In this document: positions 1 through 9,111 of the stretch, one piece after another | Layout of the letters: every line of letters starts with the position of its first letter | Position numbering within the stretch: position 1 is the first letter of the stretch | Source: Burkholderiales bacterium | GTDB taxonomy: Bacteria; Pseudomonadota; Gammaproteobacteria; Burkholderiales; Burkholderiaceae_C | DNA length: 49,049 bases | Assembly (NCBI GenBank): GCA_025350505.1 | Contig: JANXXS010000170.1 | Coordinates: 1 to 49,049, forward strand | Reading direction: 5' to 3' | Translations under genes and position numbers: made by a program | Notes under the pieces: generated by a model | The model's input: the letters and a program-made list of their open reading frames with translations, nothing else | The model's database searches: none | What the model was told of the DNA's origin: nothing

Positions 1-40
1 CCTGCTCGTGCCTTGAGCCGGCCTGGACGAAGGCGCCACC

Positions 41-46
41 TATAAT
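41..46 (+). promoter_or_regulatory. -10 box of the tRNA-Pro promoter
   Basis: A perfect TATAAT lies 8 bases before the tRNA. The nearest -35-like hexamer, TTGAGC at 13-18, is 22 bases away, which is longer than usual, so only the -10 element is convincing. Confidence 0.55.
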
Positions 47-54
47 CCGGCGAA

Positions 55-131
<77 letters not shown>

Positions 132-140
132 ATGAAATCA

Positions 141-175
141 ATGGGTTAGCAGCGATGAGCTGCTAACCCATTTGA
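141..175 (+). terminator. Rho-independent terminator after tRNA-Pro
   Basis: A perfect 13-bp stem (141-153 with 159-171) around the loop GATGA is followed by a short T-run. A sister hairpin with a different loop follows the second repeat copy at 24310-24341. The T-run here is short, so termination efficiency is uncertain. Confidence 0.7.
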
Positions 176-548
176 CTTTGCTGGCTTCGTGTCCTAGCTG
201 TGTCCTAAAAATCCAGGACTCGGTAAGTGTTGCGAAATTGCAAACCGATCAACGCTTGCTACCGGCTCGAGACAGAGTTCCTCTCGCTTAAACCGAACAT
301 GTGGAGAGGGCTCTTAGTGCGCGCGTGCGGCGTCGGTGCTTGAGGGCCAAGCTGGGCCGCTGTCGGACAAGCCGTGTCGTCGTTGGCTGTTGAAACGGCA
401 AGCTCGATCGATCCGGCGATAGATAGCCGTCTTGCCGCGGCCCGGTGTCGATGCTTGTGATTTGAGAAGGCGACATGACTCCGCTGCAGCGAGACTGCAC
501 ATGGATCGGTTGCGCGCGGCCACCGGCGAAGCCCGGGGATGATCGCCC
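176..548. other. Non-coding stretch between tRNA and the helicase gene
   Basis: No intact gene is visible in about 370 bases. The only recognisable content is the AlpA-like remnant on the minus strand (314-472), listed separately. This is the place where an island integrase would be expected beside attL, but none is found. Confidence 0.6.
314..472 (-). pseudogene. Possible remnant of an AlpA-family excision regulator
   Basis: The minus-strand reading frame ends at a TAA (314-316). Its last 50 or so residues include GRGKTAIYRRID, which resembles the helix-turn-helix of AlpA/CP4-57 regulators (pattern G-x-G/S-K/R-T-x-Y-R-x-I), then LSDSGPAWPSS, which resembles the usual R-V-x-W-x-x-S-E C-terminal motif. 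The expected acidic residue and tryptophan after this are missing and the N-terminal part is not AlpA-like, so the gene is probably dead. AlpA genes commonly sit next to integrases in tRNA-located islands. The match was made by eye and is weak. Confidence 0.3.
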
Positions 549-3500
549 ATGCAGCTTCGCGACGGCGCCTGTCTCTTCTCGGCCACCGACGTGGTCAGCT
601 TCTTGGAGTGCGAGCACCTGACGGTGATCGACCTTCAGAGCCTGAACGACGCCGGCCTGCGCACCGAAAAGGCAGCGCCGGACGAGGCGGCTGAACTGTT
701 CGCACGCAAGGGTGACGAACACGAGCGAGCGTACCTGGCTCGCTTGCGCGCCGACGGCCGAACGGTGGTCGACATCGCCGCCGGTGGCGGCAACGACGAT
801 GACAAGGTGGCTCGAACGCTGGCCGCGATGCAGGGCGGCGCCGAGGTCATCTACCAGGCGACGCTGCGCGTCGGGCACCTGTTCGGTCACGCCGATTTCC
901 TGCGGCGGGTCGATGGCGCGGCGTCGGCTTTTGGGCCTTGGCGCTACGAGGTGGCAGACACCAAGCTCGCACGTTCACCGAAGGCAAAGTTTCTAGTGCA
1001 GCTCGCGTTCTACAGCCATCTTGTGACCGTGGCGCAGCGCGCCGGGCCGAGGCTGATGCATGTGGTGCTCGGCGATCAGACCGAACGGAGCTATCGATGC
1101 GCCGACTACATGCACTACTTCCGCGCATTGCTGGCACGCTTTCTCGAGCGGGTGGAGGCGTTGTCGGCCGGAGAAGCAGCCGGCACGTATCCGCTGCCTT
1201 GTGCCCACTGCGACTTGTGCCACTGGAGCGAGCGTTGCGAAGCCCGGCGCCTGGCAGACGACCACCTGTGCCAGGTGGCGAGCATCACGCGCATCCAGTG
1301 GGGCAGGCTGGAGACGCAAGGATTCGACACCATGGCCCGGCTCGCGGCCATGCCGGCAGGAACCGTGGTCCCGAAGATGCATGCCGACGTGCTGACGCGG
1401 CTTCAATCTCAAGCTTACTTGCAGGAGGGCGCGCGCCGTACGGGCGAGCGCAAGGTGCTGGTGTTGCCTCTCGATCCCGAAGCCCGGCGAGGCTTCCATC
1501 GGCTGCCGAGGCCAGATGCCGGCGACATCTTCTTCGACATGGAGGGCGACCCGCTGGAAGACGGCGGTCTGGAATATCTGTTCGGCGTCTGGCATCTCGA
1601 AGAAGGCGCGTGGACTTTTCGGGCATTCTGGGCTCACAGCCGCGCCGAGGAGCGACTGGCGTTCGAGGCTTTCGTCGACTTCGTGACTCTGCGCCGGCAA
1701 CAGTTTCCGGACGCGCACGTCTACCACTACGCCAGCTACGAAGAGTCGGCACTCAAGCGACTGGCAAGCTGGCACGCCACGCGTGAAGTGGAAGTCGACA
1801 ATCTCCTGCGGCAGGGCGCCCTGGTCGATCTCTACAAGGTGGTGCGCGAGGGGACCCGCATCTCGGAGCCAAGTTACTCGATCAAGTCGGTAGAGCGTTT
1901 CTACCGGCCGGCGCGCGAAGGCGAGGTGCAGAGCGCCGGGGCCAGCATCGTCTACTACGAGCGCTGGCGCGAGACGCATGAACCGCAGTTGCTACATGAC
2001 ATCGCCGACTACAACCGCGACGACGTCGAGTCGACGCAGCAGCTGAGGGAGTGGTTGCTGACGCTGCGGCCGGATGGCATTGCTTGGAAGACTCATGCAC
2101 TGGCTGCGGCAGAGGACGAAGCCGGCGAGGTCGCCGAGCTCACCAAGGCGCAAAAAGCCGAGCAGAGGCTGGTGCCGTTCCGCGAGGGACTCGTCGATTC
2201 GCTGCCGCTTGAAGTCGAACAATGGACAGCGGGTGATCGAGTCGCAGAGCTGACGTATCAGCTATTGGACTTTCATCGTCGTGCCGACAAGCCCGGGTGG
2301 TGGGCGCTCTACGCGCGCATGGACATGGGCGAAGACGAGCTCACAGAGGACCCGGAGTGCTTGGGCGGCCTCCAGCTCGATGCAGCGAATCCGCCCATGC
2401 TCGACAAACGATCGACCGTCTATACCTACGTTGTCCCAGAACAGGAGACCAAGCTCAAATCCGGCGACCATTGCACTCGAGCCGATAGCGGCCGAAACAT
2501 CGGCACGCTTTACTTCGATGAGGCTGGGGCGAGGGTCCGCCTGAAGATCGGACCGAAGAAGGAGCCCCTGCCGGCACGGCTGCACATCGGGCCGTCGGGG
2601 CCGATCCCTTCGGAGACGTTGGTCGATGCGATCTTCCGGTTTGCTGACAGGAAGCTTGTCGGCGACAGCCGCTACGCGGCGTTAGAGCGGATGCTGCTTC
2701 GCGAGCCGCCACGCCTGAAGGGTTGGTCAGCAGGCCAGCCGATCATCGCGCCAGGACAAGACATCCTCGCCGGCAGCGTGGCCGCCGTGCAGGCCATGGA
2801 CCACACGTGCCTGTACGTGCAGGGGCCGCCGGGTTCGGGCAAGACGTACACAGGCTCTCGAATGGTCGCGTGCCTGCTGTCCAAGGGTTGGCGCGTTGGC
2901 ATCATGTCGAATAGCCACAAGGCAATCAACCACCTGCTTGCAGGCGTGATGGGCGTGTTGGCAGAGAAGGGGCAGGGCGTGCATGCGGTCAAGAAATGCA
3001 CGGCCGATCGCCCTGACACCGAGTTCAATGGACCAGTTGGCTCGGTCGAGAACATCGAGTCGAAAGAGGACGTATGGGCCTCGGGGGCGCAACTCGTGGC
3101 CGGCACGGCCTGGCTCTTTTCGGACCCGGCTGCCGACCAGCAGTTCGATGCTCTGTTCGTTGACGAGGCCGGACAGGTGTCGATGGCAAACCTTGTTGCC
3201 GCGGGCACCTGCGCGCGAAACATCGTGCTTCTCGGCGACCAGATGCAGCTCAGCCAGCCGGTGCAGGGTGTGCACCCGGGGCACTCCGGCGACTCCGCGC
3301 TGGACTACCTGCTGGATGGAGCGGCCACGATCGCCCCGGATCGAGGCATCTTTCTCGCTAACAGCTTTCGGATGCATCCAGCCTTGTGCCGCTTCATCTC
3401 CGACGCGGTGTACGACGGCAGACTCGAGCCGGAGTCTTGCAATGAGCGCCGCGTGCTCGTGTTGAACAACGACGCGCATCGCTTGCTTCGCCCGGCCGGG

Positions 3501-3626
3501 ATTGTTCATGCGACTATCGAACACCAGTCCTCGGGTACCAATCCGCTGCAGCGCACCGACCGCCGCCGGCGTAATCAGTGGCCTGAGCGAGAAGCTCACC
3601 GCCCCTCTCCCGCACTTCCCTCCTAA
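549..3626 (+). pseudogene. TM0106-type RecB-like nuclease/superfamily 1 helicase, C-terminally truncated
   Basis: Residues 1-240 look like a RecB-type nuclease module ending in a cysteine cluster (CAHCDLCHWSERC). Around residue 325 an RNase H-like/DEDD exonuclease domain begins (DIFFDMEGDP, later YNRDDV). From about residue 740 a helicase core follows: Walker A GPPGSGKT, Walker B FVDEAGQ, motif III LLGDQMQLSQ, and NSFRMHPALC. The protein stops soon after, without the later helicase motifs V and VI (Q-G-x-E and S-R-A type), and ends in an Arg/Pro-rich tail. From about 3541 the +1 frame reads CSAPTAAGVISGLSEKL, a plausible continuation, so a frameshift lies near 3540. The stop TAA coincides with the target duplication of the adjacent IS. 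Probably non-functional. Confidence 0.75.
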
Positions 3627-4790
3627 GGAAGGTCTGAACAACGCGAGGACGCGATTGTGTTGAGCCATTCAAACTGCATCGAGCCGCAAGACCGCCCGCG
3701 CTTCGAGCGTTTCAGGCGCATTGCGCCGCGTTCCTCGCGTCTCATGCCGACTGCGGGCGGACTACTCCCGCCATCGCCATCAACTTCTTTCGCGCCATCC
3801 ACAGGTTCGACAACGCGAACAGCGTGACCACGTGCGCGGTGTTCTTGGCCAAGCCCCGGAATCTGACCTTCGCCAGACCGAACTGGCGCTTGATGACCCG
3901 AAACGGATGCTCGACCTTCGCGCGCACGCTGGCCTTGCTGTGCTCCTGCTTCTTGAGCCGTTCCTTCAAGCGCCCCTCGGGCAACTTGGCCATGTCGCTG
4001 GGCCGGCCCGCGATGTGCCACTGCAGATCCTCTCGGGGCACCCGGCTTTGCGCGCCCCGGTAGCCCGAGTCGGCCCACACGTCCTGTTCCTTGCCATGCA
4101 GCAGATCGGCGATCTGCTCGACGTCCGACTCGTTGGCCGCGGTGGTGGTGACTGTGTGCACCAGGCCGCTGTCGGCGTCCACCGCGATGTGCGCCTTCAT
4201 GCCGAAATGCCACTGATTGCCCTTCTTGGTCTGGTGCATCTCGGGGTCGCGTTCGCCTTCGGCGTTCTTGGTCGAGCTCGGCGCGGCGATGATGGTCGCA
4301 TCCACGATGCTGCCGCGCTTGAGCAGCAGGCCCTTGCGTGCCAGGTGCGCGTTGACCGCCTTGAGGATGTCGTCGGCCAGATCGTTGGCTTCCAGCAGGT
4401 GGCGGAAATTCAGGATGGTGGTCTCGTCCGGGATCGCCTCGGCCAGGCTCAGGTGCGCGAAGGTGCGAAGCGAAGCGATCTCGTACAGTGCCTCTTCCAT
4501 CGCCGGGTCGCTCAGCGCGAACCAGTTCTGCATCAGGTGCACGCGCAGCATCGACTTCAGCGGGTACGGCCTGCGGCCTCGGCCAGCCACCGGGTAGTGC
4601 GGCTCGATCAGGCCCAGCAGTGCCTTCCATGGCACAACCAGCTCCATCTCTTCGAGGAACACCTCGCGCCGCGTCTTCTTCCTCTTGCCGGCGTACTCGG
4701 CGTCCGAAAAACTGATCTGACTCATCGCGCATCCCCCGTTGCGTTCAACAACGTGCCGCAGCAGGATCGGTGGACTTGTTCAGATATTCC
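3627..4790 (-). mobile_element. Complete IS5-type insertion sequence (1164 bp)
   Basis: The ends are imperfect inverted repeats: GGAAGGTCTGAACAA at 3627-3641 and its counterpart at 4776-4790 (13 of 15 positions match). The element is bracketed by the 4-bp duplication CTAA (3623-3626 and 4791-4794), which fits the C-T-A-A/G target preference of the IS5 subgroup. One transposase gene fills it. Intact ends, intact transposase and an intact duplication indicate a fairly recent insertion. Confidence 0.9.
3742..4725 (-). CDS. IS5-family DDE transposase
   Basis: The 327-residue protein has the IS5 layout: an N-terminal DUF772-like region (about residues 45-115, with ending PDETTILNFRHLLE) and a DDE catalytic domain. 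Candidate catalytic residues are D142 (IVDATIIAAPS), D219 (WADSGYRG) and E272 in the segment EHPFRVIKRQFG, with the usual lysine seven residues further on. Length is normal for the subgroup and no frameshift is visible. It would act in cis on the terminal repeats at 3627 and 4790. Confidence 0.92.
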   Translation of the reverse strand: MSQISFSDAEYAGKRKKTRREVFLEEMELVVPWKALLGLIEPHYPVAGRGRRPYPLKSMLRVHLMQNWFALSDPAMEEALYEIASLRTFAHLSLAEAIPDETTILNFRHLLEANDLADDILKAVNAHLARKGLLLKRGSIVDATIIAAPSSTKNAEGERDPEMHQTKKGNQWHFGMKAHIAVDADSGLVHTVTTTAANESDVEQIADLLHGKEQDVWADSGYRGAQSRVPREDLQWHIAGRPSDMAKLPEGRLKERLKKQEHSKASVRAKVEHPFRVIKRQFGLAKVRFRGLAKNTAHVVTLFALSNLWMARKKLMAMAGVVRPQSA

Positions 4791-6332
4791 CTAAGCCGTT
4801 CCCACCACGGGAAGTTCGGGCGTCGTAACGCCGGAACGCCTTGCCGCCGCGATCATGTCGGCCAACTCCGCGCGCACCCGAGCACATGCCGCGTCTTCGT
4901 ACCGGTTGACGAGCTCATGCGGGTCGTCCTGCAGGTCGTACAGCTCGCCCGCCGCGGAGTTCGTCTCCGTCGTCATGCGCCAGCGGCGCGTGCGGAGGGT
5001 GCGCAGGTCCAGAGCCAGGCCCACGCGTCCGGGCCGCAGGTCCCACTCGTTGTACGCGAAGTCGCGCGTCGCATCGCCTTGCAGCAGCGGGCGCAATGAA
5101 GCGCCGTCGAGCTCGCAGTCGGGGGTGGCGCCGCCAAAGTCAATGAGGGTCGGGCTCAAGTCCACCGTGGAGACTGGGTCTGCGATGACGCGGTTCGCAG
5201 CGATGCCCGGGCCGCGCACGATCAGGCCCACGCGCATCAAGCCGTCATACATCATCGGCCCCTTCAGCACCAGCCCGTGGTCGCCAAGCCAGTCGCCGTG
5301 GTCGCTCGTGTAGATGACGAGGGTGTCCTGCTCCAGCCCGAGTTCCTGCAGCGCGATGAGGATGCGGCCCACGTTGTGGTCGATCAGCGAGATCATTCCG
5401 TAGTAGTTGGCCGTCAACTCGCGGAGCTGACCATCGGTGAGTTCGTTGATACGCGAGTACTCTGTTCGTACCTTCAGCAGCGCACCCGACAGCTGCGGCG
5501 TTGTCTCCATCGCCGCGCGGTGCCACCAGGGCCGTCGGTCGAAGTCGCGCTTGCGGTGCTCGGGGATGTCCACCTCGTCCGGATGGTGCAGCAGGCTCCA
5601 AGGCTCGGGCGCATCGAAGGGATGGTGTGGGTCCGGGAAGGACGCCCATGCACAGAAGGGCTCGTCCTTGTGCTCGCGGATGAAGTCGATCGTGCGGTCG
5701 CCGACCCACGAGGAGTTGTGCCAGGCCACAGGAAGTTGCGAGTGATAGGTCTGCGGCGTAGGCGTACCCGGCGCATAGCCCGCGTACGCCAGGTTCTTCT
5801 CGTCGCCGCGCCCATCGGCGTGGTACCACGACTCGTACTGCAGCCCGCGCGGCGGCTTGAAGGGCAGCCAGTAGTTGTGTCCCAGCAGCATCATGTCGGC
5901 GCGCTCGAAACCCATGTAGGGGCCGCGCCATGCGCGATCGAAGGTGGCGGAGCTCTCGATGCACTCCGGCGACCCCGTCGGCTTGAAGGTGAGATAAGTC
6001 GAGAAGTGCGCCTTGCCAATCATCCCGGTCGCGTACCCGGCCCGCGAGAGCACGCCGGCAAAGCCGGCGTCGCCCATGCGCTGGGGCAGGTCGATGCCGT
6101 TGTCGGTGACGCCGTGCGTTGACGGCAGCATGCCCGTGAGGATGGAGGCGCGGGCTGGCTGACACACCACGTTCGGTGTTATGCAGGCGGAAAAGCGCGT
6201 GCCTTCCATGGCCAGGCGGTCGAGATGGGGCGTCTTCACGCGGCGGCCCTCGAAGCCAAAACAGTCTGCCCGCTGCTGGTCGGACGTGATGAGAAGGATG
6301 TTGGGCCGGCGCTGGCCGAATTGCATTTCCAT
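4791..6332 (-). CDS. Formylglycine-dependent sulfatase (alkaline phosphatase superfamily)
   Basis: The 513-residue protein shows the type I sulfatase pattern: metal-binding NILLITSDQQRAD at the N-terminus (D18), the maturation motif C-Q-P-A-R with C57 as the future formylglycine, and a second metal site YTSDHGD. It resembles choline-sulfatase-like and phosphonate monoester hydrolase-like members, which share this motif, so the ester hydrolysed cannot be fixed. No signal peptide is visible, suggesting cytoplasmic action. AGGAG lies eight bases before the ATG. It is transcribed away from the GntR gene across a 142-bp region, so shared control with the catabolic operon is likely. Its stop TAG lies in the IS target duplication, but the same stop existed before insertion. 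Confidence 0.88.
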   Translation of the reverse strand: MEMQFGQRRPNILLITSDQQRADCFGFEGRRVKTPHLDRLAMEGTRFSACITPNVVCQPARASILTGMLPSTHGVTDNGIDLPQRMGDAGFAGVLSRAGYATGMIGKAHFSTYLTFKPTGSPECIESSATFDRAWRGPYMGFERADMMLLGHNYWLPFKPPRGLQYESWYHADGRGDEKNLAYAGYAPGTPTPQTYHSQLPVAWHNSSWVGDRTIDFIREHKDEPFCAWASFPDPHHPFDAPEPWSLLHHPDEVDIPEHRKRDFDRRPWWHRAAMETTPQLSGALLKVRTEYSRINELTDGQLRELTANYYGMISLIDHNVGRILIALQELGLEQDTLVIYTSDHGDWLGDHGLVLKGPMMYDGLMRVGLIVRGPGIAANRVIADPVSTVDLSPTLIDFGGATPDCELDGASLRPLLQGDATRDFAYNEWDLRPGRVGLALDLRTLRTRRWRMTTETNSAAGELYDLQDDPHELVNRYEDAACARVRAELADMIAAARRSGVTTPELPVVGTA

Positions 6333-6474
6333 GGGCTGATCTCCTTGCTAACCCAACACGCTCGAACCCTATCGCGCACTCGAATCGAGGGTAACCACCC
6401 ATATAGACGAACAAGTGGGCTCATATGATTGTCTTTGTCAGCATACATTCGTAGACATTACAAGTCAATAGGCC
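6333..6474. promoter_or_regulatory. Divergent promoter region sulfatase/GntR operon
   Basis: The 142-bp region separates the two divergent transcription units and is more AT-rich toward the GntR side than the surrounding genes. It contains a near-repeat of CATAT (around 6400 and 6424) and TTGT/ACAA-containing stretches, but no convincing symmetrical operator could be picked by eye. By position it should hold both promoters and the GntR binding site. Confidence 0.5.
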
Positions 6475-7281
6475 ATGTCGGCTTCCGGAACCAACGCCGA
6501 GCTCGAACGAAACAGCTCGCGCTCGCTATACGAGCAGCTGGTCGATCGCCTGCGCCAGCACGTGATCAGCGCCACCGGCGAGAGCCGACTGCCGACGGAA
6601 ATCGAATTGACGCGGCACTACCAGGTAAGTCGCTCCACGGTGCGTAAGGCCATCGAGCAACTGGTGGGCGAAAACGTCATCGTCCGTCGGCGCGGCAAGG
6701 GCACCTTCGTCACGCGGCCGATGCCGAGCATCACGCACCCCATCGACCGGGTGGCGGCGTTCTACGACACGTTCCGCCTCGCGGGCGAAGACTTCCATAC
6801 CGAGATCACCGGCTTCTACTGGGACGAAGGGGCCGCGATACCCGCGGAGCTCGTCGGTTGGGAGCGCCCCGTCCTCAACATCAAGCGCCTGTATGTCTCG
6901 CGCGGCGTGCGGCATGCCGTCACGCACATCACGGTGCCCGCGCCCATCGGTCGCAAGATCACCCACGACGAAATCTCGTCGATGCCCATCTACGAGGTCC
7001 TGCGCGGCAAGCTGGGCATGCAGCTGCAGCGTGCCGAGTTCCTCGTTTCCTGCCGCCAGCCAAGCGCCGAGATCGCCGAGGCCCTCGAGATCTCGCAGAG
7101 CGGCTTCCTGCTGGTTCTGGACCGCATCACGCGTGATGCCAGCGGCGACGCCGTCGAATCCATGACGCACTTCCTGCGCCCGGATGTCTACAAGCTCAGT
7201 GTGGCCGCCGACCTGGCCGCGCTGGTGCCCGAGCAAGCAAGGGCGCAACGCGCCGAGCCCACCCAAGGAGACAAGCAATGA
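6475..7281 (+). CDS. GntR-family regulator, HutC/UTRA subfamily
   Basis: The 268-residue protein starts with a winged helix (about residues 15-85: LYEQLVDRLRQHV, LPTEIELTRHYQVSRSTVRKA, RRRGKGTFV), followed by a UTRA effector-binding domain (about 95-245). This pairing senses small metabolites and usually represses adjacent catabolic genes until the substrate or an intermediate binds. It overlaps the next gene by four bases (ATGA), so it is the first gene of the operon it probably controls, and it is divergent from the sulfatase. The inducer is unknown. Confidence 0.9.
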   Translation: MSASGTNAELERNSSRSLYEQLVDRLRQHVISATGESRLPTEIELTRHYQVSRSTVRKAIEQLVGENVIVRRRGKGTFVTRPMPSITHPIDRVAAFYDTFRLAGEDFHTEITGFYWDEGAAIPAELVGWERPVLNIKRLYVSRGVRHAVTHITVPAPIGRKITHDEISSMPIYEVLRGKLGMQLQRAEFLVSCRQPSAEIAEALEISQSGFLLVLDRITRDASGDAVESMTHFLRPDVYKLSVAADLAALVPEQARAQRAEPTQGDKQ

Positions 7282-8303
7282 ACAAACGGTTGACCCTCGC
7301 CGCTCTCGCGGCCCTCACGGCCCTCACGGCCGCCATCGGCACCCAGCCCGCGCAAGCGCAGCAAAAGCCGCTGGTTCGCTACCACGAGTACGCCAAGATC
7401 GCCCTGCACCTGCCCACATGGGTGATGGTGGAAAAGGGCCTGTGCGAGAAGAATGGCATCCGCTGCGAGCCGGTCACCCTGGCCACGGCGCCGCTTGCGC
7501 AAGCGGCCGCGGCTGCAGGCAGCCTGGAGCTGGTCAACAGCACCATCGACACGACCCTACAAGCCATCTCCAAGGGCAACGATCTTCAAATCGTCGGCGC
7601 CTCTTGGCGCGGCCATCCCTACGCGCTAGTCATGCGCTCGGATGTCAAGCTGCCGAACGCGGCGGCCGGCTATCCCAAGAACATGGCCGACCTCAAAGGC
7701 ATGAACATCGGCGTGTCCACACGTGGGAGCTCCACCGAGATATTCATGAAGGCGTTGCTGCGCGGTGCCGGCATGCCGGAGGACAGCGTCTCTTTCATCT
7801 CCGTGGGCGCTCCGGTCGCCGCCTACGGCGCGCTGGCCTCCAAGCAGATCGACGGCGCGCTCAGCTGGGATCCGCTGCCCGCGTTCTGCGAGGCCTCGGG
7901 CATCTGCAAGAGCTTCGTCGACATGCGAAAGGGCGAGGGACCGGCCAGCTTCAAGGCGCTCAACGGCTCATCGATCTTCTTCCAGGCACGACGCGAATAC
8001 GTGGAGAAGAACGCCGCCAACATTGACGCCTTCAACCGCGCCTACGCGGAGGCTACGGCATGGCTGCAGGATCCGAAGAACCATGCCGAGGCGCTGGCGA
8101 TCCTCAAGAGGAACATGCCTCTTGGCGAGAACCTTCCCAACCGCGAAAAGCTGTACGGGCTGATTCTCGATGACCAGATCAGCCACTTCAGCGCCACGCT
8201 CGACCGCGCCTCCGTCAAGGCCTGGGACGACTTCTTGCTGGAAAACAAGGTGATCGACAAGCCGCTGGCGCTCGATCGCATCGTGTACAAGGCCGCGCCC
8301 TGA
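7278..8303 (+). CDS. ABC transporter substrate-binding protein, TauA/SsuA/NMT1-like
   Basis: The 341-residue protein has a typical signal peptide (MNKRLTLAALAALTALTA, cleavage probably after the AQA near residue 28) and a periplasmic binding fold of the nitrate/sulfonate/taurine group. The segment GSLELVNSTIDTTLQAISKG matches the hinge region where these proteins report ligand. It should deliver an anionic organic substrate to the importer encoded at 9112-10694. The family does not define the ligand; the nearby sulfatase makes a sulfated or sulfonated compound attractive but unproven. Start overlaps the GntR stop. Confidence 0.88.
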   Translation: MNKRLTLAALAALTALTAAIGTQPAQAQQKPLVRYHEYAKIALHLPTWVMVEKGLCEKNGIRCEPVTLATAPLAQAAAAAGSLELVNSTIDTTLQAISKGNDLQIVGASWRGHPYALVMRSDVKLPNAAAGYPKNMADLKGMNIGVSTRGSSTEIFMKALLRGAGMPEDSVSFISVGAPVAAYGALASKQIDGALSWDPLPAFCEASGICKSFVDMRKGEGPASFKALNGSSIFFQARREYVEKNAANIDAFNRAYAEATAWLQDPKNHAEALAILKRNMPLGENLPNREKLYGLILDDQISHFSATLDRASVKAWDDFLLENKVIDKPLALDRIVYKAAP

Positions 8304-8313
8304 TCGGCCGATC

Positions 8314-9102
8314 ATGAACATCGAAGGCAAGAACGTCCTCATCACGGGCGGCGGCGGCGGCATCGGCGCCGCGCTCGCCCGGCGGTTTCGCGACGAAGGC
8401 GCGCGGGCCATCGCGGTGGTCGACCGCGACCTGGCCGCGGCCCAGGCCGTCGCAACGGAACTCGCGCCGCGCGTCAGGGCGCTCGCCTACCAGGTCGATG
8501 TGGGCGATGCCGCCCAGGTGCAGGCCATGGTGGAGCGCGCCGAGGACGAGGCCGGCCCGCTCGACCTGGTTTGCTCCAACGCCGGCGTCTTTCCGCGCGG
8601 CGACTCGCTCACAGGCGACAGCAACTGGTCGCTGAGCTGGACGGTCAACGTCATGGGCAACGTGCACGTGGCGCGCGCCGTGGTGCCGCGCATGCTGCAG
8701 CGCGGTCGCGGCTACATCCTCGTCACCTGCTCCGCCGCCGGGCTGCTGGGCAACATGGACGCGCCCTACATGGCCACCAAGCACGCGGCCGTGGCCTTTG
8801 CCGAGTGGCTGGCCATCCAGTACCGCACCAGGGGCATCGGCGTGAGCGCGCTGTGCCCGCTGGGCGTGATGACGCCCATGCTCACCGAAGTGGCCAACGG
8901 CAACCCCGCCGCCATCCAGGGCGTGCTGGCCGGCGGCGAGGTCATCTCGCCGGAGGCGCTGGCCGAGTGCGTAGTGCAGGGCATCGCCGGCGAGCGTTTC
9001 CTCATCCTGCCGCACCCCGTGGTGGCAGAGCGCGTCATGAAGAAGGCGGCCGACCGCGACCAGTGGATCGCCGCCATGCAGCAGCAGTTCGCGATCACCT
9101 GA
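8314..9102 (+). CDS. Short-chain dehydrogenase/reductase (SDR) 1
   Basis: The 262-residue protein is a classical SDR: cofactor motif TGGGGGIG (11-18), SNAG (88-91), catalytic Ser140, Tyr152 and Lys156 (YMATK). Asp37 at the end of the second strand (VVDRD) favours NAD over NADP. It should oxidise an alcohol or reduce a ketone. It is inserted between the binding-protein and ATPase genes of one transporter, with gaps of about 10 bases on each side. Substrate unknown. Confidence 0.9.
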   Translation: MNIEGKNVLITGGGGGIGAALARRFRDEGARAIAVVDRDLAAAQAVATELAPRVRALAYQVDVGDAAQVQAMVERAEDEAGPLDLVCSNAGVFPRGDSLTGDSNWSLSWTVNVMGNVHVARAVVPRMLQRGRGYILVTCSAAGLLGNMDAPYMATKHAAVAFAEWLAIQYRTRGIGVSALCPLGVMTPMLTEVANGNPAAIQGVLAGGEVISPEALAECVVQGIAGERFLILPHPVVAERVMKKAADRDQWIAAMQQQFAIT

Positions 9103-9111
9103 ACAACCGGC

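Noticed and set aside
13-18. TTGAGC as the -35 box of the tRNA promoter
   Set aside because: The 22-base spacing to the -10 box is too long for a standard promoter.
6400-6460. Candidate GntR operator from ACAA/TTGT half-sites
   Set aside because: The half-sites are not symmetrical in spacing or sequence, so no operator is claimed.
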